The position numbers and the translations under genes were made by a program. Shown piece by piece: positions 1 through 7,204 of a DNA stretch of 64,000 bases. Origin of the DNA: JAEXNA01 sp037189585 (lineage in GTDB: Bacteria > Vulcanimicrobiota > Xenobia > Xenobiales > JADMJV01); contig JBBCJA010000019.1 of the NCBI GenBank assembly GCA_037189585.1, positions 174,562 through 238,561 of the forward strand, in the 5' to 3' direction. Under the pieces are notes generated by a model. That model made no database searches. It was not told the DNA's origin and saw nothing but the letters and a program-made list of their open reading frames with translations. Position 1 is the first letter of the stretch, and every line of letters starts with the position of its first letter.

Positions 1-437
1 CCGGCGAGGCCATCTCGCTTATCATATAGTATCCACCTTTCTCTCCGACGAGGTTACGCGGTCAGCTCTCACCCATCTGTCTTTTAACAGCCCTTCTTTT
101 GCTTGATTGCTCAAAGCTCGGCGACGGACAAAGACTTTGCGGAAGTTTGGAATGAGGCCGGCTGCGGATGTTCAAAGCCATGCTGGCGAAGGCCAGTCTG
201 TGGGGCGACTTTAAAACCTATATGTGGAGACCGAGCAAAGGCAGCTCCGCGGCATGTGGGGAAAACGCCGACGCGGCTACCAAGCAATGGGATACCTCTT
301 GGTAGCGAGGATACTCTGTTCGAGGCTAAGACCCCTCCGATTCGGGTTGAGCTGAGAAGATATCTGGCCAAGAGTCTGAGCGTGGCGGCCGCTCGCGAGC
401 ATCGCAACCAAACACTGCGTTAGGAAAGCTCAGGTAA
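1..437. other. No recognisable gene
   Basis: Two opposed open frames of about 100 codons span this stretch, but neither has a credible ribosome binding site or a recognisable protein pattern. They look like chance frames in GC-rich DNA. I see no RNA gene or repeat here. Confidence 0.4.
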
Positions 438-617
438 GGAACCTCACAAAGGTCACGAAGTGAACAGGCCTACAAAATCGCGGCTCAGATCCTTGAACTC
501 GCTCCGCCCACCTCTGCCTTCTGGAAGAGCCTTCGCAAGGCCGTCAAACGCTCCCTCAATGATCATCTTCTCTACTCGGCGCTCCTGAAGAAGGCGATGC
601 TTCCCAGCGCTCCTTGA
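438..617 (+). pseudogene. Possible 3' remnant of an unknown gene
   Basis: The frame is open from just after a TAA at 435-437 to a TGA at 615-617 and has no ATG near its beginning. The last 52 residues read like real helical protein, with a stretch such as AYKIAAQILELAPP followed by a basic helix. This suggests the tail of a gene whose 5' part is lost or shifted. No family was recognised, and it could be a chance frame. Confidence 0.25.
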
Positions 618-702
618 CTTGGATCAACTGGTCAAGAATACCCGTCCCGGCTAAGCCTTGAATGGCGAGAACGGGCCCTGTTCCGAGTGGTCAATCGCCA
701 AA

Positions 703-945
703 TCAACGCTTGTAATAGTCCGCGTTGATCGCGATAAAGCTCTCCTGGTCTGCGGGGATGTCGTTGTCCGGAAAGATGGCTTCCACCGGGCAGACCGGCA
801 GGCAGGCCCCGCAGTCGATGCACTCCTCGGGATCGATAAAGTACATGGATTCGTCGTCATCCGAGTGGATGCAGTCAACGGGGCACACCTCGACGCAGGC
901 CGCGTCTTTGACGCCGATACAAGGCTGTCCGATAATGTATGGCAT
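703..945 (-). CDS. fdxA: 7Fe-type ferredoxin (3Fe-4S/4Fe-4S)
   Basis: An 80-residue low-potential electron carrier, expected in the cytoplasm. The N-terminal motif C-x7-C-x3-CP (CIGVKDAACVEVCP) is the arrangement seen in 7Fe ferredoxins. The second motif CIDCGACLPVCP is a classic 4Fe-4S site. The acidic C-terminal half and the length match FdxA-type proteins. An AAAGGAG sequence lies about ten bases before the ATG. It is followed downstream on the same strand only by non-coding sequence, so it is probably monocistronic. A divergent or operon partner is not obvious, but the MerR-CRP regulator lies just upstream on the same strand and could respond to the same redox or nutrient signal (inference). 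Confidence 0.93.
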   Translation of the reverse strand: MPYIIGQPCIGVKDAACVEVCPVDCIHSDDDESMYFIDPEECIDCGACLPVCPVEAIFPDNDIPADQESFIAINADYYKR

Positions 946-1073
946 GGATGATAGGCTCCTTTCTCTTTGGCCTGGGAGGCAGCTCCCAGCATGAAAAGGC
1001 TAGCGCAATCTCGAGCCGGAAAGGTGTGACCTGACGCAGGAGAGACCTCACGAACGGAGCTCGGAGTTTGGGG

Positions 1074-1934
1074 CTAAAGCTCGGCGAGTTTTGAGCGAGA
1101 TAGGAGCGCGACCCGGCGACCTGAACGCCGGATCCATCCCTGCTCCTCGAATTTGGCCAGGGCCCGACTGACGCTTTCTCGGGCCACCCCAAAGCGTGAG
1201 GCCAGCGCCGAATTGGATTCCGCGAGCTGAAGGTCGTCTTGCTGATGGGCCTGCTCGAGCAGATAGACGGCCAACCTTTTCTCCAAGGGGTGAAGAGCGG
1301 TCTCTTCCAGACGGCGCTCGAGGTCCTCGATCCTGGTGGCGAACTCGTTGAGGAAGGCCTGGGCCAGCTCCGGGTAGAGCATCGTCAGAGAGCGCGTCTT
1401 GACCAAGGGCAGGGTCAGCACCGTTGAGCCTTCCTGGCAGATCGCGTAGGAGCTGTGCGTCCGTGAGGGACGGAAGATGGCCGCCTCTCCCAGGGTTTGA
1501 AAGGGAACAACGGCCGCCAGCAGCTGCTCGCGCCCATCGGGCGCAAGGCGCAGGACGTGGATGCGACCTTTCACCAGAAGATGAAGGCCGGAGCATCGGT
1601 CGCCTGGAGAAAAGAAGCGGCTGCCTTTCAAGAGGCCGCGAAATCTGGCGCATCCGGCAAGCTCGGCGAGAACCGCCGTCGACAGTCTCTGGAAAGCTGG
1701 CACCTTGGACAGGTAGGCAAGCATTTTGGGATTGACGCTCGGCTCCGAGGGGAGCTCGGCTTGGCCGAGCTCGCGCTTGATCCGCTCGAGGTCGTCGTCG
1801 GTGAAGACCCTCCAACCACGCCAGTCCCGGCCCACAGCCGAGATCCGATCCTCTCGGAACCAGCGCAACAAGGTCGCGCGGCTCACCCCCAGGCGAACCG
1901 CGGCCTCGGCTGTCGTGCACGGAGGAGAGCTCAT
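1074..1934 (-). CDS. MerR-type HTH fused to a CRP/FNR-type regulator
   Basis: A 286-residue transcription factor with two DNA-binding domains. Residues about 5-55 form a MerR/excisionase-like winged helix (TTAEAAVRLGVSRATLLRWF, then a GWRVFTDDDLERI wing). Residues about 75-190 form a cyclic-nucleotide-binding-type beta barrel (FFSPGDRCSGLHLLVKGRI, then LGEAAIF). Residues about 205-275 are a Crp-type C-terminal HTH (LASRFGVARESVSRALAKFEEQGWI). No FNR-type cysteine cluster is visible, so an iron-sulfur sensor is unlikely. Ordinary CRP/FNR proteins lack the extra N-terminal HTH; in the MerR family the N-terminal HTH is normally followed by a coiled coil. The start at 1934 is supported by the complete HTH. 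Direct repeats at 1943-1960 may be its own operator. Confidence 0.9.
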   Translation of the reverse strand: MSSPPCTTAEAAVRLGVSRATLLRWFREDRISAVGRDWRGWRVFTDDDLERIKRELGQAELPSEPSVNPKMLAYLSKVPAFQRLSTAVLAELAGCARFRGLLKGSRFFSPGDRCSGLHLLVKGRIHVLRLAPDGREQLLAAVVPFQTLGEAAIFRPSRTHSSYAICQEGSTVLTLPLVKTRSLTMLYPELAQAFLNEFATRIEDLERRLEETALHPLEKRLAVYLLEQAHQQDDLQLAESNSALASRFGVARESVSRALAKFEEQGWIRRSGRRVALLSRSKLAEL

Positions 1935-1942
1935 GGCTTAAC

Positions 1943-1960
1943 TATATTCAAGTATATTCA
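1943..1960. repeat. Tandem 8-bp repeat before the MerR-CRP gene
   Basis: TATATTCA occurs at 1943-1950 and again at 1953-1960, a period of ten bases (one helical turn), directly upstream of the regulator's ATG at 1934. On the minus strand the AT-rich block could also supply a -10 element. An autoregulatory site is plausible but inferred. Confidence 0.4.
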
Positions 1961-2005
1961 CTCAGGCAAGGTGAGATGGAGCAAGCGGGTATGGCTGGAC
2001 ACTGA

Positions 2006-2029
2006 TAGACTAAGTTGTGTAGACTAAGT
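2006..2029 (+). promoter_or_regulatory. Direct repeats, probable antitoxin operator
   Basis: TAGACTAAGT occurs at 2006-2015 and 2020-2029 (period 14). The second copy ends two bases before the GTG start of the antitoxin. Phd/VapB antitoxins commonly repress their own promoter by binding repeats close to the start, so this is a likely operator. The assignment rests on position only. Confidence 0.5.
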
Positions 2030-2031
2030 CT

Positions 2032-2271
2032 GTGAAAAAGACTGTCAACATTCATCAGGCAAAGACTCACCTCTCTAGCCTTCTCGAAGAAGTGCGAGGC
2101 GGCTGCGAGATTATCATCGCGAAGGCCGGAAAGCCTTACGCGCGTCTGCTACCCTTGGAGATGCCTTCCACAGTGCCTCTTGGATTTTTAGAGGGTAGCG
2201 TTCCCGAGACATTTTTTGAGGCGTTACCGGAAGAAGAGTTGCGAGCCTGGGAGGGAGAGGCTCTTCCATGA
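2032..2271 (+). CDS. vapB: Phd/YefM-family antitoxin
   Basis: A 79-residue antitoxin. The N-terminal fold pattern (VNIHQAKTHLSSLLEEVRGG, then EIIIAKAGKPYARLLP) is the typical Phd/YefM dimerisation and DNA-binding domain. The C-terminal part (residues 50-79, rich in E and L) would wrap the toxin. It starts with GTG just after two copies of TAGACTAAGT. The stop overlaps the toxin start in an ATGA, as is normal for translationally coupled toxin-antitoxin pairs. Confidence 0.9.
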   Translation: MKKTVNIHQAKTHLSSLLEEVRGGCEIIIAKAGKPYARLLPLEMPSTVPLGFLEGSVPETFFEALPEEELRAWEGEALP

Positions 2272-2657
2272 CTCGGCTGTTGCTGGACACTCACGTTTTG
2301 CTTTGGTCTTTGTATGAGCCACATCGTCTTAGCGAACTCGCTCGGAACTCTATTGCCAAGATAGAGAATGTCAGGCTGGTGTCCGCCGCATCGGCTTGGG
2401 AGTTATCAACCAAGGTCCGGTTGGGTAAGCTGGATATGGCTCGAGGACTCGTCGAAAGCTATCACGATCATCTTGAAACATTTCGGGCAACCGAATTGCC
2501 GGTGAGCTCAAAACATTCGCTGCTCGCGGGTAGCTTCTCTCAGACGCACCGAGACCCGTTCGATCGGCTCTTGGCGGCACAGGCGCTCCTCGAAGGGGTA
2601 CCTTTGATCACGGCCGACTCCGCACTGTCACAATTCCCAATCTCGATTCTTTGGTAG
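2268..2657 (+). CDS. vapC: PIN-domain ribonuclease toxin VapC
   Basis: A 129-residue PIN nuclease expected to cleave RNA when not bound by its antitoxin. The acidic active-site residues are all visible: Asp7 in LLLDTHVLLW, Glu45 in SAASAWELSTK, Asp97/Asp100 in HRDPFDRLLAAQA and Asp118 in LITADSAL. Length and motif spacing match the subgroup that pairs with Phd/YefM antitoxins. It overlaps the antitoxin by 4 bases. The pair looks intact, unlike several other toxin-antitoxin loci in this window. Confidence 0.93.
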   Translation: MTRLLLDTHVLLWSLYEPHRLSELARNSIAKIENVRLVSAASAWELSTKVRLGKLDMARGLVESYHDHLETFRATELPVSSKHSLLAGSFSQTHRDPFDRLLAAQALLEGVPLITADSALSQFPISILW

Positions 2658-2833
2658 GTTTCAGCTAGATCTCGCTTTACGACCACGTGAATCCAAGCCT
2701 CTTCCGACTCGGCTATCTGGGCTCTGTCGACTTTGAGAAGCCAGGCGACGTAAGAAAATCACCCCATCCTGCGTAGCGCGGCAAGTTGAATTTCCTAGTC
2801 AGACTCCGAAACGTGCTAGCGCTTTTTTCTGTG

Positions 2834-3019
2834 TCACTGTTCCGGCTCGCTTGGCCGAGCGTAGCAGTTTCCCGCGGTGATAGTCGACGAGGGAAGGTGG
2901 GAGCCTCCGTCGAGAAGCTCGAGCAGTGCTTCCTTGCGAAGACCCCGGAAGCGCGCTCGCACACGCTCCAAGTCGACACTCTCTCCTCCTCTATTTTTTA
3001 GCTTGGCCTTGGCCTTCAC
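2834..3019 (-). CDS. Small protein, possibly a truncated gene
   Basis: A 61-residue frame that starts about 20 bases after the end of the 111-residue gene on the same strand. It begins with a Lys-rich N-terminus followed by LERVRARFRGLRKEALLELL, a pattern like the N-terminus of SWIM/DUF6880-type proteins. The last 20 residues lose this character, so the gene may be truncated or shifted. Weak evidence; it may not be a functional gene. Confidence 0.3.
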   Translation of the reverse strand: MKAKAKLKNRGGESVDLERVRARFRGLRKEALLELLDGGSHLPSSTITAGNCYARPSEPEQ

Positions 3020-3040
3020 CTTGGCCTTGGTGGGAGCAGA

Positions 3041-3376
3041 CTAGACGACAGGTTTGCCCAGCCAGAGCCGGTAAGCCGCGACAAGGCGAGCCGCTTGCGA
3101 ATTGGCCGAGAAGGAGATCTCGGCCACGTCCTGCCCAAACTTCGAGCCATCCGGCCATTGACACCTCGCCACCAACCCCTGCCGTGGATCTCCCTCATAG
3201 TCCACCTCCAGAACTGACATCGAAGCGCTGCCGAGCCGCCCAGGCGCCGGATAGCTCACTTCATCCTCGAAAGCCTGCCGGAAACTCCAAAGCTGCTCGT
3301 CATCCCCATAGGCGCCCACTAACACCTCTTCCATTAGCTCTTGGGCTTCAGGCTCCAGTTCACTGCTCATACTCAC
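3041..3376 (-). CDS. Conserved hypothetical acidic protein
   Basis: A 111-residue soluble protein with an acidic N-terminal helix (ELEPEAQELMEEVLVGAYGD) and a beta-rich centre (SMSVLEVDYEGDPRQGLVARC, then WPDGSKFGQDVAEISF) ending in a Leu/Ala helix. There is no signal peptide or membrane segment. I recall similar small proteins near SWIM zinc-finger genes but cannot assign a function. It may form an operon with the small frame downstream at 2834-3019. Confidence 0.6.
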   Translation of the reverse strand: MSMSSELEPEAQELMEEVLVGAYGDDEQLWSFRQAFEDEVSYPAPGRLGSASMSVLEVDYEGDPRQGLVARCQWPDGSKFGQDVAEISFSANSQAARLVAAYRLWLGKPVV

Positions 3377-3582
3377 GGAGTTTCTGCGGTCCCAAGGCTT
3401 GTCTCCTCAGCACTCTCGTTTCGATCTTCAGACTCTATCAAGCTCGGATTTATACGACGGTTAATCTGGGAGATTCTGAAAACATGTCCCATCACAGGCT
3501 ATCGGGAAGCCAACCTGGGTTGGGATCGCTTAGTCCCTTTGTGATTCGGCGAAGGCGGTCAGCTCGGATGAGACAGGGGCGG

Positions 3583-4081
3583 CTACATCACTGTCCAGGG
3601 CACTCCAGCCGGGTTGGTTCGGCTAGAGACCTTGACCCGAACGTCGACCGCTTTGAGCAGCGCCTTCAGCTTCTGCTTTAGGTCGGCCGGATCGATCACA
3701 TTCGGCGGGTTCTTCGGGTTGTCGGCGTGAAGAATCACGTGGAGCTTGTTGCAGCTTAGAAAGTCCCTTGCCAGAGCTTTTCTCATCGGCGTCATTGGCG
3801 TTCAAACTGGCTGGTAGTAGGGCCGCCAACGTATGAATTACCTTCCAGGCGACAGCTTCTGGCAACTCGCTGGGCTTGACCGTCTGCGGTCGGCTGTAAT
3901 CCTTCACTTCTATCAGGTAGGCTTCCAGTGAATGCGATAGGGCCAGAACGTCCACGGCCTTCAGGCCTTGGAGATGGCTACCGATCTGCTTTCGATAGAA
4001 CTTCCAGTCGTCGTACTTGTCTGCATGCCAACCATCCGGAAACTCGAAGGTCAGTCCATCGATGTCTAGCACCATTCCCAT
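3583..4081 (-). pseudogene. PD-(D/E)xK-like small protein, frameshifted
   Basis: The ATG at 4081 follows the ATPase stop by one base, so the two are translationally linked. The N-terminal frame contains KAVDVLALSHSLEAYLIEVK: Asp44, then Glu58-Val-Lys60. This is the D...(E/Q)xK pattern of restriction-endonuclease-like nucleases. After residue about 100 the reading frame changes. The other frame continues with a coherent C-terminus (LARDFLSCNKLHVILHADNP to a stop at 3583). The join lies in the A4 run of GAGAAAAGCTC near 3778-3790; removing one A restores a protein of about 165 residues reading DEKALARDF. It is therefore a recent mutation, a programmed frameshift or an assembly error. Together with the ATPase it forms a defence-like module. 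The nuclease call is from motif only. Confidence 0.65.
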
Positions 4082-4082
4082 G

Positions 4083-5123
4083 CTAGATCTCTAGGTACCG
4101 ATCCGACTGTTGCAGGCTGGCCTCCAGTGCGGCAATGTCGCCGATGTCGCTTAGCTCAGGCCCTTGCATAGCCTCAGTGCCGCTGGGAGACGAGTGAAGC
4201 CCGATAAACGTCACGTCTAGTCCCGGCACCCTGGTTTGGAGCAGAATCTCCAGCTCTCTGAGCAAAAAAAGGCTGTGGGTCCCGATAAAGACCTGGATTC
4301 CAGCTTCCGCGAGATCGATGATGGACCGCGCGACAAGCTGGACGATCACCGGGTTCAGATTGGCTTCTGGTTCGTCCCAGAACAGGTAGCCCTTGTCGAG
4401 AAGGGCGCCGTTTGCGATAAGCTGGGCCAGCATACAGAATTTGCGCCAACCCTCGGCAACCAAGTGCATTTCCATATTGCCGACGCCCGGGCCTTTCAGA
4501 TAGAACCGACCGTTGCTATCAAGCACGACCTTCCCACCCATGGCACTCTCGAGTGGCGCGAGCAGTATGGCCGCCTTCTTCTCGCTGGCCCTTCGAACGG
4601 CAGGCTGTCCTAGCAGGACGCAAGTATCTCTCCAGGTCTCTTCAAATTCGAGGTATCGACCTTCGTACAGTGCGACGAACCCAGGGTAAAGCGACATCAA
4701 CTCTCGGGTGGGAAGGTAAGCTGGCTGTACGCTCAGCCACTTTGCTTGCAGCCTTTCGATAACCACCTCAGAACGAGAGTTGGTGGCGAAGTTGAAATCG
4801 AGATTCAGCGACTTATCCTTGAAGCGCATTGAGATGTCTGACCTACCGCGTCCGGGCTTTCGGCGAACGAGGCGTCCGAGAATCTCGGGTCGGAAGACGG
4901 CGATCAACTTTTCAGCTAGTCCGCTTTGTAGGACGCTTTTCGTGGGGCCAGCCGGGGAGCACGACTTAAGCTTATAGTCAGCGCTGAGAACCGAGTAGAG
5001 TATCTTGAGAATATGGGTCTTCCCCGCGCCATTTTCTCCTACGATCACGTTCAGGCCAGATTCCAGCTTCAGGCTGAGATTTGAGAAGGCTGTGAAATTT
5101 TTCAGCTCAAGCTTTTCGAGCAC
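4083..5123 (-). CDS. OLD/RecF-like AAA ATPase
   Basis: A 346-residue ATPase of the AAA_15/AAA_21 (ABC-like head) group. It has an N-terminal KLELKNFTAFSNLSL strand and Walker A GENGAGKT at residues 29-36. A serine/glycine helix VAEGWRKFCMLAQLI replaces the ABC signature. Walker B is YLFWDEPEANLNP, followed by the switch histidine in IGTHSLFLLREL. There is no long coiled coil and no Toprim domain, so it is not a complete OLD nuclease. ATPases of this type pair with small nuclease or toxin genes in antiphage systems such as Septu, PARIS and AbiL. Here the partner is the PD-(D/E)xK-like gene one base downstream. Likely role: sensor or motor of a defence module (inference). Confidence 0.88.
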   Translation of the reverse strand: MLEKLELKNFTAFSNLSLKLESGLNVIVGENGAGKTHILKILYSVLSADYKLKSCSPAGPTKSVLQSGLAEKLIAVFRPEILGRLVRRKPGRGRSDISMRFKDKSLNLDFNFATNSRSEVVIERLQAKWLSVQPAYLPTRELMSLYPGFVALYEGRYLEFEETWRDTCVLLGQPAVRRASEKKAAILLAPLESAMGGKVVLDSNGRFYLKGPGVGNMEMHLVAEGWRKFCMLAQLIANGALLDKGYLFWDEPEANLNPVIVQLVARSIIDLAEAGIQVFIGTHSLFLLRELEILLQTRVPGLDVTFIGLHSSPSGTEAMQGPELSDIGDIAALEASLQQSDRYLEI

Positions 5124-5442
5124 CAGAATCTCGAGGCGGACAGGGGTGTTACGTCTTAAGTTCGCCCCGCAATCGAGAGAGGTTTGCCATTTGGAGCCAG
5201 CACCCTGGTTGGAACGAAAGTCGGCAGGTCGACACCGCGGCCGACTGTAGTCGCGATCTGGTGCTTGGACTAAGGACCAGCCCTACCTGACCCGCTATCA
5301 GGGATCGAAGCGCCACAGGTGGCAAGCGCGTTTCGCCATCTTGGCCTGGCGCTGCTCCGCAGCCGTCGGCTTCCATTCCGATACTTCAATGCCTTTGACA
5401 ACGATGGAATGAGAGCAGACAGAAAAATCGAAACCTCGTGAC
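5124..5442. other. Intergenic, nothing recognised
   Basis: About 320 bases between the ATPase start and a plus-strand pseudogene. The open frames here are short and do not resemble proteins. The region should hold the promoter of the ATPase/nuclease module, but no convincing -35/-10 pair could be chosen. Confidence 0.4.
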
Positions 5443-6483
5443 ATGCGCCTCAGAATCCTGATCACCGCGTTCATCTCTGGTTGTCTAACTCTCTTTGTGC
5501 CGCGTGTCAGCGCTTGCGTCAACGGAGGCGGAGTTGTCGTCAATGGGATCTCCTTCGACCCGGTGACCATTCCCTAGTTCCTTTTCGATGCGGGGTGGGA
5601 GAACGCTATGATCGCCCAGGTGATGTATCTCGTCGCCCATTGGCCCAGGGATTGGAAAGCCCTCGGGGAGACGCTGGAAGGAGCAAGCTCTGAGGACCCA
5701 GCGTTTGACGATGCTCGAGCGGAGGTTCTGATGAGGCTTTCGCGTGCTCAAGAGGCGGTCAAGTTCCTTGAGGCTTCCGAGAAGAAGCGGCCTGGGAGGT
5801 ACCAGACGGCCGCAAATCTAGGAACCGCTTATGAGCTTACGGGGAACCTGGTCCAGGCTCGCCGCTGGATAAAAGAAGGCATAGCGCGCGACCCCTCATC
5901 GCACGAGGGAACCGAGTGGCTCCACCTCCGTATTTTGGACGCTCGCCTCGCTCTCACTCAGGATCCGGGCTAGATGCGCAACCACTCCATCACGGGGCTA
6001 GATTTTGGAGAGCGGGGCAAGCCCGACTTTTCGAAAGTTAAGGGAGATGTCGAGTCCACCGTTAAGGCCCTCGAATACCAACTACGAGAGAGAATGACTT
6101 TCGTCGCTCCACCGGACGCCATCGTCGGCGACATGCTTTACGACTTAGCCCATCTTTCGCCACGAAAAGAGTCGGCCCACCATACCGTGGCTCTACTTCG
6201 CCTAGCGCAGCTCTACAACTTCGGAATGCCGAGGCCGCTGAAAGCTCGACTGGCCTACTTCCAACAGGAGGCCCAACGTGAAGCCCAACGCAAGCTAGAA
6301 CAAATCATCTTTACCAATCAAGAGCCTATCATCCGCGAGGGTCCTCCGATCACTCAGCGGGTTGGGGTGAAGCACGTTGATGCCAAGGACCTCCATAGAC
6401 ATCTGACCCGCCTGGTTCCCAACGCCAATATCAGTATTGGAGCGCGGCTGTCCATGGCTCCCCTGATGTACTTCGTCAGGTGA
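5443..6483 (+). pseudogene. Exported TPR-like protein with two in-frame TAG codons
   Basis: One reading frame of 347 codons runs from an ATG with a signal peptide (MRLRILITAFISGCLTLFVP) to a TGA at 6481. It is broken by TAG at 5575-5577 and TAG at 5971-5973. The middle part has TPR-like helices (AVKFLEASEKKRPGRYQTAA, then NLGTAYELTGNLVQARRWI). Around the second TAG the text reads LALTQDPG-stop-MRNHSITGLDFG. As I recall related proteins, they have a Trp just after the DP(N/G), so TGG-to-TAG is a simple explanation. Many other genes in the window end in TAG, so general recoding is unlikely. Most likely this is a decaying gene for a periplasmic protein. Confidence 0.65.
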
Positions 6484-6670
6484 TGGACCTGATGGAGATC
6501 CTGGACCAGCCCGGTCGCGAGCTGGGTGGAGAGTAGAGGCGTCTCCGGGGCGAACCTAGCCTGACAGGGAACTCGCTCCTCCACTGTCACTTGGGACGCG
6601 ACTCCTCCCTTCGACGCATCGTGCGGGCTGAAATCTGGACCCACCGTTCTTCGTGGAGTAGTATCTTGGT

Positions 6671-7081
6671 ATGAAGACGCTGCGGAGTCGAGCCGTTCGA
6701 GTTTGGGAAGTGCTCATTCTTCTTGTTTTTGTTGCGATGATGGCATCCCATTTTCGGCCAGGAGGCTCAATCGAGGGCGTGCCGGAGGGCATCTACGTCT
6801 ACAGCAGCGGATTCACGGTAGGCACCCTCGAGCTAAAGGACGGTCGACATGAGTTGCGATTCAACAATTGCACGCATCGGGATCAACTCATCTCGAAAGG
6901 TGCCTATTGGAGGGAAGCCGATACCTTATTCCTTCAGGATGGCTTCGGTGGAACACGTCGGATGGATATTCTTCCTGACGGGTTCGTGAATCACAACTCC
7001 GATGGGCTCTCGGAAGAGTACATCCAACATGTGCGAGGCGATGGGAGCCGCGTGGACTCACCGCGAATGCCGGTCCACTAG
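6671..7081 (+). CDS. Membrane-anchored or exported hypothetical protein
   Basis: A 136-residue protein. Residues about 12-28 (VLILLVFVAMMASHF) form a single hydrophobic segment after a basic N-terminus, so it is an uncleaved anchor or signal peptide. The rest is a small beta-rich domain (GIYVYSSGFTVGTLELKDGR, then RRMDILPDGF) with a Tyr/Phe pattern like periplasmic lipoproteins of unknown function. No family was recognised. It is alone between a pseudogene and the convergent helicase gene. Confidence 0.6.
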   Translation: MKTLRSRAVRVWEVLILLVFVAMMASHFRPGGSIEGVPEGIYVYSSGFTVGTLELKDGRHELRFNNCTHRDQLISKGAYWREADTLFLQDGFGGTRRMDILPDGFVNHNSDGLSEEYIQHVRGDGSRVDSPRMPVH

Positions 7082-7204
7082 GCGCTCTGTTCGCTCGCTC
7101 GAATTTTGCCTGAATGGTGGTAACGCTGGAAAGGATTGAAGTGATGGCCCGTAAGCCTTTGTTTTGATAGACGGAGGACAAGCCCAACCCCAAGCTCTTG
7201 TCGG

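Noticed and set aside
1048..1920. 290-codon frame overlapping the MerR-CRP gene on the same strand
   Set aside because: Shifted frame of the real gene, rich in Arg/Pro/Gly with no domain.
5443..6483. Stop-codon reassignment (TAG sense)
   Set aside because: Many clear genes in the window end in TAG at the expected family length, e.g. vapC, sufT and the HIT helicase neighbour genes.
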